Source: Dromiciops gliroides
Lineage: Eukaryota > Chordata > Mammalia > Microbiotheria > Microbiotheriidae
Assembly: GCF_019393635.1 (NCBI RefSeq)
Contig: NC_057862.1
Coordinates: 156,378,062-156,442,061, forward strand
Length of the DNA: 64,000 nt
Reading direction: 5' to 3'
Below are positions 49,790 to 61,267 of the stretch, piece after piece; position 1 is the first letter of the stretch; each line of letters starts with the position of its first letter. The notes beneath the pieces are model-generated. The model made no database searches and was not told where the DNA came from. It worked only from the letters and a program-made list of their open reading frames with translations. A program made the position numbers and the translations under genes.

Positions 49790-50500
49790 TAACAAAAAAG
49801 GAGAATTACAGGAGTTAGAGGGGCTGCAGGAAAGCAGCTACACTCATGGACTGTTGGTGGAGCTGTTAATTGGTCCAACCCTTTTGGATAGCAATTTAGA
49901 ACTATGCCCCCAAAGTCACTAAATTATGCTTAACTTTTCGTGTAGCAAAATTACTACTAGGCCTGTACCCTAAAGAGATCAAAGAAGGAAGAAAAGGACA
50001 CATGTGTATAAAATACTTATAGCAGTTTTTTGTAGTGGTGAAGAACTGGGAAACCAAGAGGGTGAACAGTTGCAGAATAGGTGAAAAAATTATAGTACAT
50101 AAATTAAACGGAATTCTATTGTGCCATTAAAGAAATGACAAAGGGATTGTTTTAGAAAAACCAAGGAAACCTTGTCTGAGCTGATGCAGAGTAAAGTGAG
50201 CAGGGGCAGCAGAAAAATTTATACAAGAACAATAAAGAAAAACAACTGAAAGATTTAAGAACTCTGCTCATCACAATGATCAACCAATCACATTTCCAGA
50301 AAACTGATGATAAATTTGTTGTCTCTTAATAGAGAGGTGTAAATGAGACATACATTTTTAGATGTGAGCAATGTAGGAATTTGTTGTGCTTGATTATATA
50401 GATTTATTATAAGAATTTTGCTTTTCAGTAGGGATAGGGAGCGGGGTGGAAGAGAGAAAAAATGCTGATTAATTGAAAAAAATTGAAAAAATTAACGAAA
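49790..50500 (+). mobile_element. L1: ORF2 C-terminal end and 3' UTR (plus)
   Basis: The plus strand holds the degenerate L1 ORF2 end: ACTCATGGACTGTTGGTGGA, TACCCTAAAGAGATCAAAG, AACGGAATTCTATTGTGCC and GAGTAAAGTGAGCAGG, followed by a 3' UTR and an A-rich end. No open frame remains. Confidence 0.75.
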
Positions 50501-50509
50501 AAACTTAGT

Positions 50510-50800
50510 TTAAGCACAGCCTTCTAATGAAGACTTTTCTGATACCCACTTCAGTTATTAGTGCTCCCTTCCCAAAACTTCATTGTATTCATTTTGTATT
50601 TATGCTGTAGATACTTACAGATAGATATAGATATAGATATAAATATAGATATATCATACTTGTCTCTCCTGTTAGAATGCAAGATCCTTGAGCACAGGGA
50701 CATTTCGCTCTTGTCTATATATCCATAGTCCTTATCACAGTGCCTGGCACTTAGTAGGACCTTAAGTGTTTATTGATTGATTGATATATGATTATACCAT
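50510..50800 (+). mobile_element. L2-clade 3' end (plus) with a GATA repeat
   Basis: CAGTGCCTGGCACTTAGTAG and a GATTGATTGA end; an (ATAGAT)n run at 50620-50655 lies inside. Confidence 0.72.
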
Positions 50801-50814
50801 CATTTATTTAGCTG

Positions 50815-51110
50815 GTCTCCACTTGTTGGATATGTGGATTTTCCCCTCAGTTTTTTGGTATTATGAATAGGACAGTTATGAATATTTTTGTATAGATAAG
50901 TCTTATTTTTCCTTTTTATTTTTTATAAAGTTCTAATAGTTGCACAGTAAGGTAAAAAATTTGATCAGTTTTGTAACTTTTGAATATTGCCATATTATTC
51001 TCCAGAGTGCTTGTACCTAGAGTCTATATTTCCACTCTCAGCATATGAGAATATCTGTTTCCCTATAACCTACTAACAAGGTTCTCAAGACTATTCTAAG
51101 ACCTATTCAA
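50815..51110 (-). mobile_element. L1 ORF2 C-terminal fragment (minus)
   Basis: The complement of the same ORF2-end region as the neighbouring plus copy, seen as ATTATGAATAGGACAGTTATG and CCATATTATTCTCCAGAGTG on plus. The two lie in opposite orientations with an L2 tail (50510-50800) between them. Confidence 0.65.
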
Positions 51111-51400
51111 AGGGATGAAATAAAAATTCTTGATAAAAGAAATCACTTATAAGTATTTTACAGAGATTGTTGTCAGCCATTATTGTTGTCAGCTAAATTT
51201 TTGTTTTGGTTTCATGGTTGAATTGTGTGGTGAAATCTTTGATGAACAAAAGGGTTATTCTAGGTAATGAGACTTCTAAAAGATTAGTTAGACAAGGCCT
51301 TTGTTGTAAAGCTCCAGCTATTAGGAGGAAAAAACAACTGTAAATTTTGATAAAGCTAGATAAAGCTAAGCACCTAGAGTGGAGTCAAGAAGAAACTGGA

Positions 51401-51545
51401 GGGGCAGCTAGGTGGCACAGTCGATAAAGCACTGGTCCTGAATTCAGGAGGACCTGAGTTCAAATCCGGCCTCAGACACTTGACACTTATTAGCTGTGTG
51501 ACCCTGGGCAAGTCACTTAACCCTCATTGCCCTGCCCAAAAAAAG
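51401..51545 (+). mobile_element. WSINE1-like SINE (plus) followed by a GGA microsatellite
   Basis: Full length, tail CCCTCATTGCCCTGCCC; its A-tail has given rise to an (AGGAGG)n run at 51547-51570. Confidence 0.92.
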
Positions 51546-51574
51546 AAGGAGGAGGAGGAGGAGGAGGAAGAAAG

Positions 51575-51790
51575 AAGAAGAAAATGGAGTCAGACTCATC
51601 TTCCTGAGTTCAAATCTGACATCAGGTTTTGTGACCCTGGGCAAGTCACTTAACCCTATTTGTCTCAGTTTCCTTATCTGTTAAATCAGCTGGAGAATAA
51701 AGTGGCAAACCACTCCAGTATCTTTCTCAAGAAAACCCCAAATGGGGTCATGAAGAGTTGGACGCTACTGAACAATAACAACAACAACAA
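51575..51790 (+). mobile_element. MAR1-type SINE (plus)
   Basis: GAGTTCAAATCTGACATC, GTGACCCTGGGCAAGTC, AAACCCCAAATGGGGTCATG and an (ACA)n end. It follows directly after the WSINE and GGA run. Confidence 0.82.
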
Positions 51791-52913
51791 AGTAGCTAAT
51801 TATGGGATGTTGATACCTGGAGTATAAAGAAGCCAAGTATGGTAAAGATTTCTTCAAGAATGCTTCTGTAATCCTGAGTTGAACCAAGTACCAGAACTTC
51901 TCTACCCTAGAGGAAGGGAATGAAAGGATTACAAGGCAAAGGTATCAGAACCCTGGAGTTTTAGTTAAAAGCAGTTCACAAAGCATTTATATCTAGTTCA
52001 TAGAGTTTCAAGAAGTGCCTTCACCTCCTCTACCTCATCCTGGTATACCCCTCGACCTGCCAGGAAGCCACATAATCCCCTTAATGATTTATATTCCTAC
52101 CTTGGATATGACTCCAACAAGTGAGAATTGCATCATTGTTTGCTCCTCCTTATTCGTACTCTGCCCCTGCATTGGTCCTTCCCTGGCAGCCTCCTTTTGA
52201 GGCTCTGGTCATGCCTGTCTCCGGATGGGTGACCCATTGCTCTGCTGCTATTGCTGTTAGCTCCTACCAGATACATCCCGAGTGCTTCTTGATGTAGTTG
52301 TTGTGCCTTGCTTGGCTTTGCTGCTTGTTTAGGAGATAACTATTATCCCCTTCCAGCAGCTAGACTGTGTACTAGGTCTTTGGCTGGTAATGTTATAGCT
52401 CATTAATGACTCTAGGATATTTTGACCTTCTTTTGTTTCATACCTGTGTCCCATAACTCACCCTTTATACTAGGTACTCTCCTGGTGACTATAGGAATAT
52501 CTCTTTCATAGATTTCATGATAGAACTTTGTTTTCTATTATAGATCAGTTCATGGTGGTGGTGGTGTTCAGGTGTCTGACTCTTTGTGACTCCATGGACC
52601 ATAGCACTCTTCTATCCTCTACTACCAATCAAAGTCTGTCCAAGTTTATGTTTGTTGTTTCCATCAGACTATCTATGCATCTATCCTCTACCCTTTTCCT
52701 TTTGCCTTCAATCTTTCCTAACATCAAGTTTTTTCCCAGTGAGTCTTATCTTCTCATTATATGGCCAAAGTATTTTAGCTTTAGCTTCAGTATATGACCT
52801 TCCAGTGAATAGCCTGAATTAAATTCTTTAAGTATTGGCTGATTTGATCTCCTTGCTCACCAAGGGGTTCTTAAAAATCTTCCCCAGTGCCACAGTTTGA
52901 AAGTATTAATTCT

Positions 52914-53060
52914 AAGGGGCAGCTAGGTGGCACAGTGGATAAAGCACCAGCCCTGGATTCAGGAGGACCTGAGTTCAAATCCAGCCTCAGACACTTGACA
53001 TGTACTAGCTGTGTGACCCTGGGCAAGTCACTTAACCCTCATTGCCCTGCCAAAAAAAAA
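52914..53060 (+). mobile_element. WSINE1-like SINE in the BovB-like LINE
   Basis: Full length; AGTATTAATTCT (52902-52913) and AGTGTCAATTCT (53061-53072) flank it. Confidence 0.92.
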
Positions 53061-53344
53061 AGTGTCAATTCTGTGGTGCCCAGCTTTCCTTATAGTCCAA
53101 CTCTAAGTCATATATTGCTACAGGAAAAACCATAGCTTTGACCATATGGACGTTGTTGATAAGGTGATGTCTCTGCTCTTTACCAGGATGTCCAGATTTG
53201 CCATAGCTTTTCTTTTAATTTTATGGCTTCATGCACCATGTGCAGTGATCTTTGAGCTCAAGAATGTCAAATTTGACACTGAGTTCATTTCTTCTCCCTC
53301 TATTTGCCAGGAAATAATGGGACCAGTTGTTAAGATATTGATTA

Positions 53345-53497
53345 TTATTATTTTTTTTTTTTGCAGGACAATGAGGATTAAGTGACTTGCCCAGGGTCAC
53401 ACAGCTAGTAAATGTCAAGTGTCTGAGGCTAGATTTCAGCTTAGGTCCTCCTGAATCCAGGGCTGGTGCTTTATCAACTATACCACCTAGCTGCCCC
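53345..53497 (-). mobile_element. WSINE1-like SINE in the BovB-like LINE
   Basis: Full length on the minus strand; AGATATTGATT and TGATCTTGATT flank it. Relatively diverged. Confidence 0.9.
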
Positions 53498-54744
53498 TGA
53501 TCTTGATTTTTTTGATGTTAAGCTTTGAACCAGCTGTTATAGTCTCCCCTTCAGCCCTCATCAAGGAGCTTTTTAATTCCTCTTGACTTTTTGCCATCAG
53601 AGTGGTATTGTCTTTGAGTGAGATTTAAGTGAGATTGTTGATATTCCTCCTGGCAACCTTAATTCCAGCTTTTGATTTACCCAGCTTGGCATTTTGCATG
53701 ATGTCCTCTGCATATAAGTTAAATAAATAAGTTGACAATATGCTGCCTTGTCACAGTTATTTTCCAGTTTTAAAACAGATTGTTCTGTGTTTGGTTCTAA
53801 TTGTTGCTTCTTGGCATACATACAGGTTCCATAGGAGTCAAGTAAGATGATCTGGTACTCCCATCTCTTTGAGGTCTTGCCACATTTTGTTGTGATCCAC
53901 AGAGGCAAAGGCAAAAGTAGATGTTTTCTGGAACTCTTTTGCTTTTTCCATAATGTAACAAATGTTGGCAATTTGGTTTCTAGTTCTGCTGCCTCTTCAA
54001 AAACCAGACTGTCGTTCTGGTAATTCTTAGTTCACATATTGCTGAAACCTAGCATGTAAAATGAGCACAATTGTTTGGCAAAGTGAACGTTTCTTGGCAT
54101 TGTCCTTCTTTAGGATTGGGATGTAAACTGTTTTTTTCCAATTCATTGCCACAGTTTTGTTTTCCAAATTTACTGGCATATTGAGTGCAGGTTTTTTTTT
54201 TTTAACAGTTTCATCTTTTAGGATTATAAATAGCTCAGCTGGAATTCTGTCACCTTCACCATCCTTACGGTTAACAGTTCTTCCTAATACCCACTTGACT
54301 TCATTCTCCAGGATGTCTGGCTCTAGATCACTAATCATACCATCTTGGTTGTTGGGTCATTGTTGTTGTTAAGACCTTTCTTGTATAGTTCTTTTATATA
54401 TTCTTGCCACTTCTTAATTTCTTCTGCTTCTGTAAATCCCTACCATTTTTTGTCTTTTATCATACCCATTTTTGCATGAAACTTTTCTTTGATATCTCTA
54501 ATTTTCTTGAAGATATCTCTTGTTTTTTTCCATTCTATTGTTTTCTTCTAATTTTTTGCATTGCTCTTTTTAAAAAAAACCTTTTTCTCTTTCTCTCTTC
54601 TTGATGTTCTTTGGAATTCTGCAATTCAGTTGGATATATATTTCCCTTTCTCCTTTACTTTTTGCTTTCTTTTTTTCCTCAACTATTTGCAAAGTCTTAT
54701 CAGTCATTTCACATCTTGCTTTTCTTTTTCATCGAAATGTTTTT

Positions 54745-54896
54745 TTTGGGGGGGGGGAGGGGTTGGGCAATGAGGATTAAGTGACTTGCCCAAAGTCACA
54801 CAGCTAGTAAGTGTAAAGTGTCTGAGGCAGGATTTGAACTCAGGTCCTCCTGAATCCAGGGCCGGTGCTCTATTCACTGTGCCACCTAGCTGCCCC
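54745..54896 (-). mobile_element. WSINE1-like SINE in the BovB-like LINE
   Basis: Full length; CATCGAAATGTTTTT (54730-54744) and CATTGAGATGTTTTT (54897-54911). A G-run at 54748-54762 lies next to the tail. Confidence 0.92.
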
Positions 54897-55363
54897 CATT
54901 GAGATGTTTTTGTTGCTGCCTTCTGTGCAGTATTGCAAACCTCTGTCCATAGTTCTTCAGGCATTCTGTCTACCAGATCTAATCCCCTAAATCTATTCAT
55001 CACCTCTATTTCATATTCATAAGGGATGTTATTTAGGTCATACCTATACAAGTCTCATGGTTTCCCCTACATTCTTCAGTTTGTCTGAATTTTGCAATAA
55101 GAAGCTCATGATCCAAGCCACAGTCAGCTCCAGATCTTGTTTTAACTGACTGAATAGAGGTCCTCTACCTTTGGCTCCAAAGTATATGATGAATCTGATT
55201 TCTGTATTGACCATCTGCTGATGTCCATGTGTAGAGTTGCCTTTTGGGTTGTTGAAAAAGAGTGTTATAACCAGTGAGTTTTCTCAATAAAACTCTATTA
55301 GTATCTGCCCTGCTTCATTTTGTACTCCAATACCAAACTTTCCTATTTTTCCAATTATCTTTT

Positions 55364-55509
55364 TTTTTTGTTTTTTTTTAGTGAGGCAATTGGGGTTAAG
55401 CCCAGGGTCACACAGCTAGTAAGTGTTAAGTGTCTGAGGCTGGATTTGAACTCAGGTACTCCTGACTCCAGGGCCAGTGCTCTATCCACTGCACCACCTA
55501 GCTGCCCCA
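55364..55509 (-). mobile_element. WSINE1-like SINE in the BovB-like LINE
   Basis: Subtype with GGCAATTGGGGTTAAG, lacking the TGACTTG that normally follows. CCAATTATCTTTT and TCAATTATCTTTT flank it. Confidence 0.92.
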
Positions 55510-56940
55510 TCAATTATCTTTTCATTTCCTACTGTAGCATTCCAATCTGCTATGATGCATATAACTTCTTTTTTGGGGTGTTATTTCTAGATATTCCAGG
55601 CCTTCAAAGAATTGACCGACTTTGGCCTCTTTGGCATCAGTGGTTGTAGCATAGACTTGTATTAGTGTGGTGTAGAATGGTTTGCCTTGGATTCAAACAG
55701 ATATCATTAGGTCAATTATGAGATTATATCCTAGTACTACTTGTGTCACCCTTTTATTAACTATGAGGACTACTCCATTTCTTCCAAGGGATTTTTGCCC
55801 ACCGTAGTATAAGTAGTGATCATCTGAATTAAATTAATTAATTCCCATTTATTTGAAAATTCACTGACGCCCAAGGCATATATTTAATCTTTTCATCTTC
55901 TGTGTGATCGCATCCAGCATTCCTTGGTTCATAGATCTTACATTCAAAGTTCCTATGCAACATTGATCTTTATAGCATGACTGACTTTTCATCACCAGAT
56001 ACATCCATTTGCAGCCGAGTTTCCTTTCAGCTTTGGCCCAGCTGCTTTGTTAGTACTGGAGCTACTTATAGTTGTCCTCTGCTCTTTCCTAGTAACATAT
56101 TGGACACTTTCCAACTTGAAGTGCTCTTTTCTGATATAATCTTTATTCCCATTTTAGTACTTTCCATGGGGGGATGGGGAGTATAGGGTGTGTTCAGGGA
56201 AGACAGTCCTCTGGTGTGAGGGCTGCCAAGCTCTTTTCAGAACTGCTTTCCACCTTTGGTGTCTACCTGATCCACCAACTCTCACCTGTTGCTCCAAAAA
56301 GCTATAGTATATGCAGTGACTACACCCTAGTAAACTGTTTTGGCAGATAGACTAAGCCAAGTTGAGAGTAACCAAAGGATCTAAAACCCTTTGGTGAGTT
56401 AGTGGGGTGTTTACCCCATGCATGTGAAGACTTCCCCAGGGCGGATGAGAACAGTTTGTTACAATGGCCATGAAGGCAGTTGAAGCAGGAGCTGTGGAGC
56501 ACTTAGTACTTGGTCAGATATCAAAGATCCCAAGGTCATCCACTGCATTTGGAGCCATCACCAGTTGTCTTGATTCTCTGTCCTGCTACTGGACCGTGAC
56601 AGATTTGGAAGGGAGTGAAGCTGATGCCTTTGGGCAACTCTACCTCACTTCAATCCAATTCATGCATGAGTTAAAAGATATTGCTCACACCATATTACCA
56701 TTTTTACCTATTCAATGTCCTGTGGTGACAGGTAAGGGATGAAGCAGCAGGTGCAGATACATAGGGAACTGTGGTCACAACCATACACACAGGCAGCCCA
56801 GGCCATACAGTCATCTTCTCACTGGAAGTAGCAATGAGATTTAGCAGCTCCCTGGGCTCACCAGACTGCTCACCTCCTGGCATGAGGAAGGCACTAGAAA
56901 AGGTGCCCTAAAAACGTCTACTCCTGGAAACAGGACTTCT

Positions 56941-57325
56941 AGAAATGTCTGAAAGACTGTGGTCCAAGGCCATTTTTGCTGGCTACAAGCAAGGTCTGTG
57001 ATACCAGAGGGAACATACAGCTCTTGAAAATTGAAGGAGTCTATGCTTGGGAGGAAACTGAATTCTATTTGGGCAAGAGATGTGCTTATGTATACAAGGC
57101 AAAAAACAACACAGTGACTCCTGGTGGGAAACCCAACAGAACAAGAGTGATCTGGGGGAAAGTTACTCGGGCTCGGGCCAAGTTCAGAAGCAATCTTCCT
57201 GATAAAGGCCATTGGACACAGGATCCAAGTGATGCTGTATCCCTCAAGGATCTAGAATATGAAAACTGATTGAATAAAATTACACAATTTTTGCAAATGT
57301 AAAAAAACAAACAAACAAACAAAAC
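56941..57325 (+). pseudogene. RPL35A: RPL35A processed pseudogene
   Basis: An intronless copy of ribosomal protein L35A. The start region reads [18 protein letters not shown] from the ATG at 56945. The middle reads [20 protein letters not shown] then [18 protein letters not shown] and [11 protein letters not shown] in another frame. It is broken by a stop right after KQGL (CGA/CGG to TGA type), a frameshift near residue 27, loss of about seven codons after VTRA (HGNSGMV in the family), and a frameshift near the C-terminus. An AATAAA at about 57274 and an A-rich tail at 57300-57324 mark reverse transcription from mRNA. It sits inside the 5' part of the plus-strand LINE (56290-59560). No clear target duplication was found. 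Confidence 0.93.
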
Positions 57326-58743
57326 CCTGGACTGTTTACCACAGCAAGTGGGGATTCTATCCTGTGGTTAAAACAAAAAAATGTACAAAGGCTTCTGCAT
57401 CATCAGTACGTGGACTGTATACATACTTATGGACAAAATGAAATCCAGTAGACCTGAAAAATGAACTGCTCTTGTTGCAAGGGAACTTGTCAAGTATTAC
57501 ATCCAAAGAGCAGCCCTGAGTGAAACAAGGCTGGCAAATGAAGACCAGCTTGCTAAAGTCAGAGCTGGAAACGCATATCTGGAGTGGCTGCAGTGAAGGG
57601 GAGAGCCATGAATCTGGTGTAGGTTTTGCAATCAAAACTAATCTACTCAACAAGCTTGTATACCTACCAAAAGGAGTGAATGACAGGCTCATGACAAGGC
57701 AATCACCGCTTTCAGGAAAACACTGCACTACTATCATCAGTGCCTGTGCTCTCACCACGATGAACCCTGATGAAGTCAAAGAAAAAAAATTATGAAGAAC
57801 TAGAGACCCTCATTATCAATGTGCTGAAAGTGAACAAGCTTATAATTCTGGGTGATTTTTATGCTAGAGGAGGAACAGGCTAACGGATATTGCTGGGGGT
57901 CCTTGGAGGGAATGGAGTCAGAAACAGCAACAGCAATGGTCACTTCTTATTTGGGTGTCCAGAGAAGTTCATCACTACTGTATGTCAATTTCATGATGGC
58001 TTGCTTGCCCTGGTTTGGGATAATGGACAATGCTCTCAGTGCAGTGAAACAAAGCTGTGTGCTTGCCCCCATGTTTTTAGCATGTTGTTTTCAGCAGTGT
58101 TGTCAGACTCCTTCAGTGAAAATAGCACAGCATCAAGGTCAGCTACTGCACTGATGGTAAATTAACTTGAAAAGGCTACAAGCCAAGACCAAATAAGAGA
58201 AAGAGTTAGTGCGTAACCTTTTTGTTTGCAGATGATTGTGCACTCAACGCAGCCTCTGAAGCTGAGATGCAACAAAGTATTGATTGATTCTCTGCTGTTT
58301 GCGCTCATTTTGGCCTAATAATTAACACTAAGAAAACAAAGGTTCTCCACCAGCCAGCATCACATCATCCCAACATAGAACCATCACTGATAACAAATGG
58401 AGAAGTTTTGAATACTATGGATAAGTTCACTTACCTTGGCAGTATACTTTCCAGGGATGTACCCATTGATAATGAGGTTGACGCACACATTGGAAGAGCT
58501 AGTGTTTTGGAGGTTCTGTAGGAAAGTGGAGGAGAGAAGAGATATTGGACTGACTAACAGAATGAAGAGCCATTTTGTTGACCTAGTTGTGGTATATCTG
58601 TGAAATCTTGACAGTATAACAGCACCATGCAAGGAAATTTAATTGCTTCCATTTGAATTGTCTTAGGGAGATTCTGAAGATCACATGGCAGGATAAGGTA
58701 CCAGACGCTGAGGTTCTTTCTTGAGCTAAACTACCAAGCATTC

Positions 58744-59070
58744 CAATGATCCAAGACAACTCTGAAGGACTTAGGGGAAATGCAATCCATCTACAGAGAA
58801 AGAACTGATGGTATCTGAATACATATTGAAGCATAATTTTTGTTAGTTCCTTTATCTGGAGTTTTGTTTTTGTCTTTTTACTTTCACAACCTGGCTAATG
58901 TGGAAATGTTTTGCATGACTACTCATGTATAACTTATATTTAATTTTCTTAGTTCTTGGGGGTGGGGAGGGAAGGAGGAAGATAATTTGGAACACAAAGT
59001 TTTAAAAAATTGATGTCAAAATTTATTTTTACATGTAATTTTGGAAAATAAAAATTCTAAATATAAAAAA
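58744..59070 (+). mobile_element. L1 3'-end insertion with 16-bp target duplication
   Basis: A 5'-truncated L1 tail: an end-of-element segment (TTTCACAACCTGGCTAATG), a G-rich run near 58960, and ACATGTAATTTTGGAAAATA before an A-rich end. It is flanked by AAACTACCAAGCATTC at 58728-58743 and 59071-59086. The duplicated bases belong to the host LINE, so this L1 is younger than it. Confidence 0.92.
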
Positions 59071-60371
59071 AAACTACCAAGCATTCAAACTTTACTGTAG
59101 AAAGAGCAGTTTTGATGCATTGGCCACATTGTTCAAATGCCAAATGTACAGTTGCCTAAAAGACTATTTTATGGATAGCTCATACAAGGAAGGTGCTAAC
59201 ATAGTGGTCAGAAAAAGTGATACAAAGAACTATTAAGATTTCTCTGAAGAACTTTGGAACTGATTGTGTGACATGGAAGAAGCTTGAAAAACTCTACCCA
59301 GCATGGCATGCCCACATCAAAGGAGATGCTGTTCTCTGAGGAAAGCAGAATTGCAGTAGCTCAAAAGAAATGTGAGATGCACAAATTTAGTGATCTCCAC
59401 CCCAAATGTTCATATTACTTATTTGTGCCCAACCTGTGGTAGAACATTCCAAGCTTATATTGGTTTGATCAGCCACAGTCAGACACACTGTAACTTGACT
59501 ATAACATTTGTCATTTGGCTTTCTTTGAGATTGAAGGACAACAACCAACTGTCCATGGGCAAAATACTAGAATAGTTTGCCATTTTTTTCTCCAGTGGAT
59601 CACCTTTTATACTTTCCACCAAGATCTGTCCTTCTTGGGTAACCCTGCACAGTATAGCTCATAGTTTCATTGAGCCAGGCAAGCCCCTTTGCCACAAGGC
59701 AATGATGGGGGGAGGAGGGAGAAAGAACATGATGAGTCTGTCCCATTTGGCTTCTCCTTCCCCTAGTATACAGACAGGATTCTTCCCACTGCATGGGCAT
59801 CTCACTCAAGATTCTTTTGTGGATTCAGAAAGACTTGCTTTTTATTTGCTTATCTAACCACCTGCATCATCTGGGGCAAATGGGCTGTCATGCAAATTAC
59901 TTTTGACCCATTTTCTCCCTGCTCTCCAAAAGGATGGGTGGGTCTAACCAAATACTCCTGATATGAATGGTACATCTTACCTACAATAAGGGAGAAGATT
60001 TTTACAAACTCTACTGCACTTAATTTCTTTTTCTGAAAAGCTTTCACTTAAAAATAGCTTAGTAAATATTTTTTTAAAACATTAATTGTATTTGCATAAT
60101 TATGTTTATGTATCTTTTTGGAGTAGAAGACCTAATATTCTAGTTTGAGAGTAGGATTTTCTCCAAATGAAAACATGCTAAATGGATTCTAAATCTAACA
60201 TAAGCTTCATCTATTTAACTTTTAACTTCATCTATGTAACGTTGAAAACAGTACAGATAACAAGTAATTACTAAGTGATATGTGATGTTTAGTTAGTTTT
60301 CCAAATTTGCGGCTATTTTATAGGACCAAATCAGTGTTTTTTTTCTTTATTAACTTTATAAAGTACATTAA

Positions 60372-60518
60372 GGGGCAGCTAGATGGCACAGTGGATAAAG
60401 CACTGGCCCTGGATTCAGGAGGACCTGAGTTCAAATCTGAGCTCAGACACTTGACACTTACTAGCTGTGTGACTTGGCCAAGTCACTTAACCCTCATTGC
60501 CCCACCCCCCAAAATAAA
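60372..60518 (+). mobile_element. WSINE1-like SINE (plus) with target duplication
   Basis: Full length; ATAAAGTACATTAA is exact at 60358-60371 and 60519-60532. Confidence 0.94.
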
Positions 60519-60949
60519 ATAAAGTACATTAAAAGTATTGCAAGACTAATAGAGAATAATAGGGCAATTCGTCATGAATAATGTTGTTCAAGGTTCTTTC
60601 CTGCTTTAGAGTTCTAACTATGAAGCTACACGGAAACTAAATTTTGGATATTGAATAACATCTGAGAATATACTGCTAGGGTATATGTACGTATTTCCTT
60701 ATTATAAAATTAAAAGCATCATTGTATTTACATATTGCACAATATTAATATTTTTATAGTTAGAAATATTCATATTTTATAGTTAGAAAATTTCTCAGGC
60801 TACTCCAATACATCTCTTGATCTCTTCCATCCTTGAAATATGATACTAAAGTATGCATAGTCTATATCACACAATTTTGTGTTTAATTTTATAGCATATT
60901 CTCTTGTTTCATAATTTTGTAATTTGTGTAATACATGTATATTGTCTTC

Positions 60950-61200
60950 AGTGGCTCCTTATTGTATATAGGAGCATCCTTCAAGGTTCAGCTCAGGGGT
61001 CTTCCCCTATAGGAAGTCTGTCTTCAATTTCCTAGTTGCTAGTGTTCTCACCTTTCTCAGATGATCTTCTATTTATTTTTTTTTCCCTCCTGTGTCATAT
61101 CTTCCAGTTGAACGTGAAGCTTCTTTAGGTTAGGAATTGTTTTTTGTTTTTTCCTTTTTGCTTTGTGCATAGTGAGTACTTAATAAATGTTTGTTGTTGA
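60950..61200 (+). mobile_element. L2-clade 3' end (plus)
   Basis: CCTTCAAGGTTCAGCTCAGG, TTCTTTAGGTTAGGAATTG and GAGTACTTAATAAATGTTTG. Confidence 0.7.
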
Positions 61201-61267
61201 ATGATATTGCTTTCTCCCCAGATTTTTGCTTCTAAAGAGCAGGAACTATTTTTCATTTTTGTCTTTT

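Larger units (their letters stand above)
52540..56285 (-). mobile_element. RTE-clade LINE (BovB-like), near full length, decayed
   Basis: A minus-strand non-LTR retrotransposon collinear with ruminant BovB as I remember it. Reading minus from about 56285: an endonuclease start (GTLNVRSMNQG-like), FRGLDLVDRMPEELWTEV near 54960, then EPDILENEVKWVLGRT, GDRIPAELFIILKDETVK and NWKKTVYIPILKK near 54100-54330, then reverse transcriptase pieces to about 53600. The 3' end gives plus-strand GTGTCTGACTCTTTGTGACTC near 52570, the complement of the BovB tail. Frames shift repeatedly, so it is inactive. Four WSINE copies lie inside it (52914, 53345, 54745, 55364), each with recognisable flanking duplications. 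Its 5' end nearly touches the 5' end of the plus-strand LINE at 56290. Confidence 0.88.
56290..59560 (+). mobile_element. Second LINE with apurinic endonuclease, RT and C-terminal C2H2 finger, internally deleted
   Basis: A plus-strand non-LTR retrotransposon of a family distinct from the BovB-like one. Order: a 5' UTR (56290-56935), the RPL35A insertion, an endonuclease (WSGCSEGESHESGVGFAIKT, then LPKGVNDRLMTRQSPLSGK and KLIILGDFYARGG, 57570-57880), part of the RT (QFHDGLLALVWDNG, ACPHVFSMLFSAVLSD; FTYLGSILSRDV-like at 58425), an L1 insertion at 58744-59070, then the C-terminus LCPTCGRTFQAYIGLISHSQ followed by TH (C-x2-C-x12-H-x3-H, near 59420-59490). The middle of the protein, from the end of the endonuclease to the RT palm, is missing at about 57955. 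Many stops are present. The clade name is uncertain (RTE-like relative). Confidence 0.8.

Noticed and set aside
56976-57269. An apparently intact 97-codon RPL35A-like gene
   Set aside because: Intronless, with stop and frameshifts relative to RPL35A and an A-tail; it is a retropseudogene.
59372-59575. Host zinc-finger gene fragment (CPTCGRTFQAYIGLISH)
   Set aside because: The finger is collinear with upstream reverse transcriptase remnants and is the C-terminus of the LINE, not a KRAB/C2H2 host gene.
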